From the NCBI GenBank assembly GCA_005882905.1, contig VBBG01000204.1, positions 10,650-22,072 on the forward strand: DNA of 11,423 bases. Reading direction: 5' to 3'. The position numbers were made by a program, and so were the translations under genes. Source of the stretch: Candidatus Bathyarchaeota archaeon. GTDB taxonomy: Archaea; Thermoproteota; Bathyarchaeia; 40CM-2-53-6. The notes beneath the pieces were generated by a model that worked only from the letters and a program-made list of their open reading frames with translations, was not told where the DNA came from and did no database searches. Positions 6,816-11,423 of the stretch are shown piece by piece; positions within the stretch are counted from its first letter, which is position 1, and each line of letters begins with the position of its first letter.

Positions 6816-7313
6816 CTATGGGAAGAATTCTGTCATGGGTGAAGCGTTGCAATCATTGTTTTTGACAAGGCAGGTGAAGGCCCAGTTCTTTTCAAGTGTT
6901 GCTAGGTAGGAATAGTGGGAATAACTTCCAACCCCGGTATAATGCTGTTTGACAACGGGTCCGCTCCAGGAAGCATAAATGAAGTCATGGGGGAAAACAT
7001 TGTTACTGGGGCCTTCGTCGTAGACTATGAACAACGCCGCGCGCTGCGTACGGAATAGCTTACTGTTGAGTATTTTTGGGACGAGGTTACTCAGGTAAGC
7101 GTCTCCTACAGAGGCGTCACTACCGTGTCCGTTATCATTATTGTTCGGCGTGAGCCAGATGTAGTGAGACGGACTTGCTGAGTTGAGTTCTGCAAGAAAC
7201 TCATGATCATCAGCTGGGCCACTTGGCGAAGTAGGAGGTGTGGTTGTCAGGAAGTGGGTACACCGTTGGGTTTCGTTGTTGTCTTTGAATTCTAGGAACC
7301 CGAAGTGGTTCGC
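6816..7313 (-). CDS. Secreted phosphoesterase (acid phosphatase/PLC superfamily), C-terminal part after a frame break
   Basis: From GCG at 7313 the frame reads ANHFGFLEFKDNN and continues for 165 residues to a TAG at 6816. It contains HYIWLTPNNNDNGHGSD, SVGDAYLSNLVPKIL and ALFIVYDEGPSNN. In the phosphoesterase family (PF04185-like) the equivalents are the NDGHD-type metal site, the DxxLxxLVPKIL helix and the DE metal ligands. The C-terminus has two cysteines (FTCLVKNNDC). It has no start codon of its own at the junction; the first ATG/TTG-type starts lie inside conserved sequence (about 7034), so it is the second half of the gene whose first half ends at 7292. Joined, the product would be about 330 aa, a normal family length. 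Confidence 0.85.
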   Translation of the reverse strand, partial: ANHFGFLEFKDNNETQRCTHFLTTTPPTSPSGPADDHEFLAELNSASPSHYIWLTPNNNDNGHGSDASVGDAYLSNLVPKILNSKLFRTQRAALFIVYDEGPSNNVFPHDFIYASWSGPVVKQHYTGVGSYSHYSYLATLEKNWAFTCLVKNNDCNASPMTEFFP

Positions 7314-7807
7314 TTTGCTAGGGGCATGAAGCTACAGATTCCAGAGTCAGTCGCACCTTCAGCATAAGCGCTCCACATCAGACCATGCTCTTGGAGCCTA
7401 TCGATGAGATTTGGTTGATCTATCTCATAGCAACAGTTCCCATCACCGGTAATCCCAAAATTACTACGGCCGACCAGCGCAACGTAGTTTGGCTCGCTCG
7501 GATGAAAGAGCGCAGTATACCCGCCAAGTGTACAGGAGCTATTACTAGTACATTTGCCTGCGATGGCATAGGATTGTGCGAGTGAGGTCTCGTAGGTTCC
7601 GCTGCCCCCACAGGTGGTCATAACTTGACAGTAGCCTTTGTTTTCCATCAGGATGGTTACTATGTAGTCAAAGGGCCTGCATGATGTCCCTATGCATCCG
7701 GTGGCAGGGAGTCTCGTCTGAACGATAGTGGAGGCTGCTACTGAGACGACTATCAGGAGTCCCAGTAATAGGGAAAGAAGGGTTCTCCACATTCTGAAGG
7801 AGGTCAC
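7292..7807 (-). CDS. Secreted phosphoesterase (acid phosphatase/PLC superfamily), N-terminal part
   Basis: This part has a signal or anchor helix at residues 7-25 (WRTLLSLLLGLLIVVSVAA), then the family start FDYIVTILMENKGY at 46-59, where Glu55-Asn56 are metal-site residues. Next come SYAIAGKCTSN, GYTALFHPSEPNYVALVG, and DQPNLIDRLQEHGLMWSAYAEG, all hallmark blocks of the phosphoesterase family that includes AcpA-type acid phosphatases and phospholipase C. There are many cysteines (38, 43, 60, 66, 86 and others), fitting an exported disulfide-bonded enzyme that frees phosphate or cleaves phosphodiesters outside the cell. The frame stops at 7292; homologous sequence continues at 7313 in the next frame, consistent with one missing base at the AAA run 7314-7316. 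The GTG start overlaps the stop of the upstream gene as GTGA. Confidence 0.87.
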   Translation of the reverse strand: MTSFRMWRTLLSLLLGLLIVVSVAASTIVQTRLPATGCIGTSCRPFDYIVTILMENKGYCQVMTTCGGSGTYETSLAQSYAIAGKCTSNSSCTLGGYTALFHPSEPNYVALVGRSNFGITGDGNCCYEIDQPNLIDRLQEHGLMWSAYAEGATDSGICSFMPLAKRTTSGS

Positions 7808-8266
7808 CCTGAGGATGCTGAGTAGCCTGTAAAGGTCACAGTGAAAGCAAAGGAGCCAGAAGTGGCGCTACCATCATTAGTGAGTGTAAGGCTAATGGGA
7901 TTGGTAGCTCCAGGAGCTAGCTGCTGGGGAGTTAGAGAGAATAACCCAGTGACTCCTGGAGGGAGCCGGTGAAGGACACGCTCTGAGGATTGGACTCCAA
8001 GTAGAACGCCTGGTTGCCGGTGTTTCTTACGCATACTGTGAGGCTGACCGTAGAGCCTGCAGCGGCCCCAACTGGGGAAAAGATATGCTGCTGAGCGGTG
8101 CAGCGCAGGCGGAGTCTAGAACCGAGAGTCCGGGAGACGAGTTTATGGAGCCTGTTCCGATGATGTTCTGCTGGATCACTACGATACTATAGGCGACGTA
8201 GGACCCTGCTCCTATGGCCACCAGCGCTAGAAGTATTGCTATGAGGCGTCTCGAGACAGAAAACAT
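7804..8266 (-). pseudogene. Membrane-anchored protein with Ig-like domain, broken by two single-base frame shifts
   Basis: Three frames join into one protein of about 154 residues. Frame one (8266 to about 8069) gives an N-terminal membrane helix (LIAILLALVAIGAGSYVAYS, residues 8-27) and SINSSPGLSVLDSACAAPLS. Frame two (8069 to about 7962) gives GAAAGSTVSLTVCVRNTGNQ and SNPQSVSFTGS. Frame three (7962 to 7804) gives PPGVTGLFSLTPQQLAPGAT and SLTLTNDGSATSGSFAFTVT. The pattern V-R-N-T-G-N...LAPGAT...LTLTNDG is that of a beta-sandwich (CARDB/Ig-like) domain. Each change equals one missing base at GGGG (8066-8069) and CCC (7961-7963). The start is ATG 8266 with a TATA-like box upstream. The stop overlaps the phosphoesterase start as GTGA. 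It may present or tether the phosphoesterase at the cell surface (inference). Confidence 0.7.
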
Positions 8267-8294
8267 AGCAGACCGTGACTGCCTCTAAGCCTAC

Positions 8295-8306
8295 CTATAA
8301 TACAAC
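8295..8306 (-). promoter_or_regulatory. TATA-like promoter of the phosphoesterase operon
   Basis: Read on the minus strand, GTTGTATTATAG lies about 30-40 bases before the ATG at 8266. With an archaeal spacing of about 26 bases, transcription would begin near 8274 and give a leader of less than 10 bases. No Shine-Dalgarno precedes the ATG, which fits a leaderless-type message. Confidence 0.45.
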
Positions 8307-8867
8307 ACTTTGAACACTCTCCACTTCACATGTTTGTCGAGTTACCGCTCAGACCCCTCTGCGAGCCCTTGAGCGCCGATGGAACGCTTTCTCGGCGGAT
8401 TCTAAGCGTAGCCCGGTGGTCGTTGTAACATCGATCCCACGCTGCCCTTGCGGTTAGAGGCTCCGATGACCGCCGTCGACTTCGGAGCGAACAAGGCGTC
8501 AAGATCTCCGGCCTGTAGCATGTCAAAACGACCTGAATGATTGGTTCAAAAAGCTAGATTCTGTCAGGATCCAGACTCATAGGAACACTCATAGATCTGC
8601 AGGTTGTGGTCCAAGACTAACTTGATCACGATGTTAAAGATGACCGATGATACGGGACAACGAGAAAACTCTCCGAACCTCTTTCGCCTACATCAACGAA
8701 CTAGATGTGCGGTAGACAGTCACAGCGATGTTAGATGCCCATTGGAGAGATTGTAGTCGTTCGTGCCCAAAGATAGATCACGCGTATAGTTACTCTAAAG
8801 TAGGCAGCTGTACCTTTGAGGCTGTGTTCTATCCAAAAGGCTAGATAGTGTGTTCAAATGTATTCGT
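8307..8867. other. Gene-free stretch of about 560 bases
   Basis: I see no convincing gene, RNA or repeat. Frames such as the minus-strand 66-codon frame at 8326-8526 are arginine/serine-rich without hydrophobic periodicity. Two short plus frames, ATG 8639 (38 codons) and the stretch reading TLRTSFAYINELDV near 8674-8715, do not continue. The segment separates two divergent promoters and may be eroded coding sequence; I cannot name an origin. Confidence 0.4.
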
Positions 8868-8880
8868 GATAATATTATAG
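8868..8880 (+). promoter_or_regulatory. TATA-like promoter of the DUF2180-like gene
   Basis: GATAATATTATAG is 38-50 bases before the ATG at 8918, predicting a start of transcription near 8898-8900 and a leader of about 18 bases. The leader contains AAGGGG at 8904-8909, a possible ribosome contact 8 bases before ATG 8918. This favours ATG 8918 over the earlier GTG at 8894, which would fall upstream of the predicted transcript. Confidence 0.5.
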
Positions 8881-8917
8881 TTGAAAGGCCGCAGTGTTAC
8901 CCCAAGGGGCATTACGC

Positions 8918-9091
8918 ATGAGATATTGTGAGGAGTGTAGCGTCCCGAACCACGTGGCTGGGATCTGTCCCAAATGCGAGAAAGGGCTATGCATCAGCCA
9001 TTACACCGAGCACATGAACCGCTGTGCAGGTCAGCGCCAATCCGGAGAACATGGCTACGCTAGACCCATTCCGGATGTATTCCGTGGCTAA
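8918..9091 (+). CDS. Small zinc-finger protein, DUF2180-like
   Basis: This is a 57-residue protein with eight evenly placed candidate zinc ligands: Cys4, Cys7, Cys17, Cys20, Cys25, His28, His32 and Cys36 (YCEECSVPNHVAGICPKC, then EKGLCISHYTEHMNRC). The order CxxC-x9-CxxC-x4-C-x2-H-x3-H-x3-C is that of a cross-brace two-zinc finger, as in small archaeal DUF2180 proteins and B-box/AN1-like fingers. The about 20-residue tail is polar and has no motif. It may bind nucleic acid or protein; the function is unknown. An upstream GTG (8894) would add eight residues, but the predicted promoter and the first Cys pair favour ATG 8918. A strong terminator hairpin follows about 50 bases after the stop, so it is a single-gene unit. 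Confidence 0.8.
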   Translation: MRYCEECSVPNHVAGICPKCEKGLCISHYTEHMNRCAGQRQSGEHGYARPIPDVFRG

Positions 9092-9139
9092 AGCTACGTA
9101 ACTTAACCTTAAGCAAATCTCCCGACTCAACATGTAACC

Positions 9140-9179
9140 GAGAGAGGGATTGCATCCCACTCTCCTCCTCATCGTTTTT
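9140..9179 (+). terminator. Hairpin plus T-run terminator after the zinc-finger gene
   Basis: GAGAG-A-GGGAT (9140-9150), loop TGC, ATCCC-A-CTCTC (9154-9164) forms a stem of ten pairs with one A-A mismatch, followed at 9175-9179 by TTTTT. It sits between two convergent genes, 49 bases after the zinc-finger stop. Archaea usually rely on T-runs for termination, so the hairpin is an extra. Confidence 0.6.
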
Positions 9180-9281
9180 GATAAGCTATTGAACCTATGA
9201 TGTCTAGCTCCAAATGGTTCCGGCGAGAATCTCCGCTATCATTCACCACCAGGCTGGCCTTAATGATAATTTACAACGAAG

Positions 9282-9920
9282 CTAGGTCTTTTCGTTTACA
9301 ATAACGCGGTGGGAAATCTTGTCTTCTGCCGACTTCTCTATCGGCCTCCCAGCCATCTGCTCGTTGAAGGTCTTTGGGATTACGCCCTTGAGCGAACCAC
9401 CACCAGCAATTTTGCATATGACTTGATCGTCGCTCTCTTCCAGTTCCAAGTTGAGTCCGAGACGGCTGCAGAGTGCTTTGAGGGAGGCACCATAGTATGC
9501 TGACGCGGCACGCCCTACACTGTGCCTCAGAATCACTGTGCGATTCTGTTGATCCCCGAACTCGGAGTATACGTAGGCGTTACAGTATTCCGCGCCTATT
9601 ACTTGGAAGGTTTTCAGGACAGAGTCTAGGTCGAACTTGTGGAAGTAGTAGAGAATAAACTCGGCCACTGCATCATTTGCGGTCTCGGTCCCTAGTCTTC
9701 TCGCGTCGTCAACGGTAATGTGCGACCAGAGTATTTTCATTAGTCGAGGGTCGCTTGTGACGAGTTTGAAATTGTCAACGTATCTTCCCCATTCAATGAA
9801 CCGTCGCAGGGCTTTGTTGACTAGAACGTTGATCTCTATGTTATGACCGCCAGCCAGTATGTCTATTTTCTCACTGACGTCCGGGTCGATGGTGAAGGTG
9901 CGACGCGCTCGTCTCTCCAA
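9282..9920 (-). CDS. Ribbon-helix-helix DNA-binding protein with unassigned C-terminal domain
   Basis: The N-terminus (residues 5-45, RRTFTIDPDVSEKIDILA then INVLVNKALRRFIEW) is a ribbon-helix-helix DNA-binding unit: a beta strand, then two helices with the NVLVNKAL turn. Residues about 55-170 form an alpha/beta domain with LMKILWSHITVDDARRLG, FILYYFHKFDLDSVLKTF, and then SVGRAASAYYGASLKALC and LELEESDDQVICKI. This region resembles a ligand-sensing domain in layout (two helices, strands, then a helix and a final strand) but I cannot assign it. The last 40 residues are polar and probably flexible. Start is TTG 9920, chosen because AAAGGAGG lies 8 bases upstream. It is probably a one-component transcription regulator; its targets are unknown and it has no operon partner in view. 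Confidence 0.8.
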   Translation of the reverse strand: MERRARRTFTIDPDVSEKIDILAGGHNIEINVLVNKALRRFIEWGRYVDNFKLVTSDPRLMKILWSHITVDDARRLGTETANDAVAEFILYYFHKFDLDSVLKTFQVIGAEYCNAYVYSEFGDQQNRTVILRHSVGRAASAYYGASLKALCSRLGLNLELEESDDQVICKIAGGGSLKGVIPKTFNEQMAGRPIEKSAEDKISHRVIVNEKT

Positions 9921-9928
9921 AAGGTATG

Positions 9929-9936
9929 CCTCCTTT
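9929..9936 (-). promoter_or_regulatory. Strong Shine-Dalgarno deciding the TTG start of the RHH gene
   Basis: AAAGGAGG on the minus strand, with 8 bases between it and the TTG at 9920. The frame is open for about 18 further codons upstream but offers no ATG or GTG start, so TTG 9920 is the best start. Confidence 0.65.
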
Positions 9937-10367
9937 GAGGATAGACTGAGGTAGCCTGTTATAGCGATTGCTCATCTCAGCGAGAGTCGCGTAGACCGTG
10001 ATATGGACAGTGAGTCGAGCTATCGGGCCAAAATGGGCCGAAAAGAAGACATTCGTGACATTATCAGTCTCTAACCGAGCTCAGAATTTCCAGTTTCCTT
10101 GTCCACTTTTCCAACCACGTATGCGCTGGAGGAGTCACCTGGGACCCTCCGGTGCTGAGATGACTCGTAGCTTCGTTGGCGCATGGCGATGAAATGACTT
10201 TCTTTCAAATCTTCCCTTCCTCACGCGCAGTGCATATGATCTTTCGACAACTGGTCATGGGAGGCCTCGATCCATAGGAAGAGAGGATTACCTCTCAGCT
10301 CGAGTGCTGGAAACGCTATGCGTATCCGGTCGTTCTGGAGGATGTTTCATCTAGTCGGTGCGTACCC
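9937..10367. other. Gene-free stretch of about 430 bases with a perfect hairpin
   Basis: No gene is supported. The 64-codon plus frame 9998-10192 is tryptophan- and arginine-rich with no domain pattern, and I leave it out. A perfect 6-bp hairpin, GAGAGG (10281-10286), loop ATTA, CCTCTC (10291-10296), lies about 70 bases before the NitrOD5-like gene, and an 8-base palindrome GAGGCCTC occurs at 10261-10268 (offset by one to two bases). No clear TATA box for the NitrOD5-like gene was found. Confidence 0.4.
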
Positions 10368-10727
10368 ATGCGGACGAATCTGATTTCAGGATTTCAATTG
10401 TCCGTCAGCTACTGGTTCGACCAAGTCCTGCAGGGAATGGGGCCGATCCGAGACTGGGTCTATGATTTCCTAGAAAAGAAAGGCATCAGCCGAGAAGACA
10501 TCCCAACCAGATTCGAGGATGTTGTCAAGATTCTGCTGGAGAGGTTGGGGACAAGCGCGAGGGTCATAGCCTATAGGACCATGGTTGAACTGTACAAGGA
10601 GTTCTCCTTGAGCGCGGACTTCGACTATGACGACTCCTTGCCGGAGAAGTTTGTCTTCCTTAGAGAAAGAGTACTAGCGGATCGATTGCATCCGACGAGA
10701 ACTCCTAGTCTGAAACTCGCCTTTTGA
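10368..10727 (+). CDS. NitrOD5-like domain protein
   Basis: This 119-residue helical protein has residues about 12-85 resembling the NitrOD5 domain found mainly in Nitrososphaeria/Thaumarchaeota: a first helix with the QGMGPIRDWVYDFLEKKGIS pattern, then EDIPTRFEDVVKILLERLG, then SARVIAYRTMVELYKEFSL. In that family the arrangement is an amphipathic helix ending in (Y/F)LEKK-(Y)G(I/L), then 'IP..P..F...L...(L/F)G', then 'GA.VIE..I..ELY'. NitrOD5 was proposed as an output module of archaeal signal transduction; its biochemical role is not known. Here it stands alone, without a sensor domain. ATG 10368 is taken as start; ATG 10438 with AGGGA next to it is an alternative that would cut into the first helix. 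Assignment is by pattern recall. Confidence 0.7.
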   Translation: MRTNLISGFQLSVSYWFDQVLQGMGPIRDWVYDFLEKKGISREDIPTRFEDVVKILLERLGTSARVIAYRTMVELYKEFSLSADFDYDDSLPEKFVFLRERVLADRLHPTRTPSLKLAF

Positions 10728-10807
10728 AACCGCCGCCTTTGAGGGACAGGAGGAGTCTTTGGGGGGGCAGGATGAGCTTGCGAGTGTGTGTCCTTTTCGG
10801 GGCGAAT

Positions 10808-11095
10808 CTATCCTGACAGAGTCTCCTCGCGCTCCGTCATGGCCGAGGTTTCCACGGCCTTGTCCCAATCCTTTGCCTTCTTCACAAGTTCGAGTAGGCG
10901 CTCATGATCCTCGGCACTGAGAGGATTGCCTGCTTCGACGTGCGACTTGATTTTCGCAAAGACTGGGGCAGACTCTCCGAAAGGTACCTGGGACTTTTCA
11001 ATCATGGCGATGAGGCTACGCGCCTCTGCAATCGAGACCGTAACTGGCCTGCCAACGCTTTGCGGTTTCTTTGACTTGTTCGCCTTTCTCGCCAC
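10808..11095 (-). CDS. Basic 95-aa protein of unknown function
   Basis: The product starts with a lysine/arginine-rich stretch (ARKANKSKKPQSVGRPVTVS) and continues as three amphipathic helices (AEARSLIAMIEKSQ, ESAPVFAKIKSHVEAG, AEDHERLLELVKKAKDWDKA). It has no cysteine, signal peptide or membrane helix. I do not recognise a family; a basic tail plus short helices would fit a nucleic-acid or protein-binding partner. The start is GTG 11095, without a clear Shine-Dalgarno. The same frame is open upstream for about 31 more codons, to a TGA near 11190, and reads sensibly (YVLTKLGIRPTEAIARGRQR), but contains no ATG/GTG/TTG. The true start may therefore be a rarer codon or a frameshift away. Confidence 0.6.
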   Translation of the reverse strand: MARKANKSKKPQSVGRPVTVSIAEARSLIAMIEKSQVPFGESAPVFAKIKSHVEAGNPLSAEDHERLLELVKKAKDWDKAVETSAMTEREETLSG

Positions 11096-11312
11096 TCTCT
11101 GTCGCCCCCTGGCGATTGCCTCAGTTGGTCTGATCCCTAACTTCGTTAGTACATAAAGAAGTCTTCTCTTGGAACACAGGTGTTGTATTCAGATCAAGAG
11201 CTACTATACTTCTTGATGTTCCTTCTCCATAGGCGAAGGCGCTGATAGCGGCATGAGCAACGGAGACTCTTCGATACTTATCATACCGTACGCTTTGAAA
11301 CACAAACTGTCG
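11096..11312. other. Short intergenic region upstream of the 95-aa protein
   Basis: No independent gene is supported. On the minus strand the frame of the 95-aa protein stays open to about 11187, as noted there. The minus frame 11121-11303 and plus frame 10926-11156 are overlapping alternatives with no recognisable pattern. Confidence 0.3.
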
Positions 11313-11423
11313 CTAGATCCTGACCACGATGCTTCTGGCCACCATGTCGCCTATTCTCTGCTTCTTCTGATTCGTCGCAATAAGCAGGAATCCTATCAGG
11401 TAGAATAACGGTAGCCAGTCGAT
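11313..11423 (-). CDS. RDD family membrane protein, C-terminal end (cut by window edge)
   Basis: The last 36 codons of a gene that enters from the right edge. They read IDWLPLFYLIGFLLIAT as a final membrane helix, then NQKKQRIGDMVARSIVVRI and a TAG at 11313-11315. The pattern K(R/Q)R(I/L)GD-x-(V/L)A-R/N-T/S-x-VV after a last helix is the signature end of RDD-family membrane proteins, whose role (possibly ion transport) is little known. The frame has no start inside the window. It is on the same strand as the 95-aa protein gene, about 220 bases upstream of it. Confidence 0.8.
   Translation of the reverse strand: MDWLPLFYLIGFLLIATNQKKQRIGDMVARSIVVRI

Noticed and set aside
7804..8266. Three separate small genes in this stretch
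   Set aside because: The frames dovetail into one Ig-like domain with each change equal to one missing base at a homopolymer, so one broken gene is the simpler reading.
8326..8526. 66-codon minus-strand frame between the phosphoesterase operon and the zinc-finger gene
   Set aside because: Arginine/serine-rich, no hydrophobic core and no start signals; likely a chance frame.
8639..8755. 38-codon plus-strand frame from ATG 8639
   Set aside because: Composition is not protein-like and there is no promoter or ribosome site.
9998..10192. 64-codon plus-strand frame in the gap before the NitrOD5-like gene
   Set aside because: No ribosome site, no promoter at the right place and no domain-like pattern in the translation.
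11121..11303. 60-codon minus-strand frame near the right end
   Set aside because: No recognisable pattern, and it overlaps the open upstream frame of the 95-aa protein, which looks more coding.
1..11423. CRISPR array, tRNA, rRNA or insertion sequence
   Set aside because: No regularly spaced repeats, no tRNA-like cloverleaf, no rRNA-like blocks and no transposase or integrase motifs were found on either strand.

Overview
The window looks archaeal and most likely comes from the Nitrososphaeria/Thaumarchaeota-Bathyarchaeia side of the tree. The support is indirect. A/T-rich TATA-like boxes lie about 25-35 bases before several starts, leaders are short or absent, and GTG/TTG starts are common. 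The window also holds a NitrOD5-like protein, a small DUF2180-like zinc finger and a ribbon-helix-helix protein with an unassigned C-terminal domain. No rRNA, tRNA, CRISPR array, integrase or transposase was seen. The lineage call is inference.

Left part (1-3775): a drug-exporter-type ABC-2 operon on the minus strand (permease cut by the window edge, plus ATPase; their stop and start overlap as ATGA) is divergent from a TetR-family repressor. The shared promoter region carries repeated GGTC half-sites, so the repressor probably controls itself and the exporter. Downstream of the repressor, in the same direction, is a membrane site-2 (M50) zinc protease with two CBS domains. A DUF488 protein faces it.

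Middle part (4084-6667): a small membrane-anchored protein with four extracytoplasmic cysteines is followed by a copper module on the minus strand. This is a Cu+ P1B-type ATPase with an N-terminal YHS domain, followed by a stand-alone 47-residue YHS protein that starts at TTG behind a strong Shine-Dalgarno site. The ATPase reading frame is broken near 5924: about 29 conserved codons are missing and the frame shifts.

Next (6816-8266) is a two-gene minus-strand operon: a membrane-anchored protein with an Ig-like domain, then a secreted phosphoesterase of the acid phosphatase/phospholipase C superfamily. The two genes carry three single-base frame breaks at short homopolymers, two in the first gene and one in the second. 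Conserved protein sequence continues across each break, so this is recent decay or local sequence error.

Right part (8267-11423): a gene-free stretch, the DUF2180-like zinc finger gene with a clear hairpin-plus-T-run terminator, the RHH regulator, a 447-base gap, the NitrOD5-like gene, a basic 95-residue protein of unknown function, and the last 36 codons of an RDD-family membrane protein cut by the right edge.

No complete new defence or mobile system is visible. The points most worth a second look are the twin YHS copper module with its precise internal deletion, the frame-broken phosphoesterase operon, and the RHH protein's unassigned domain.
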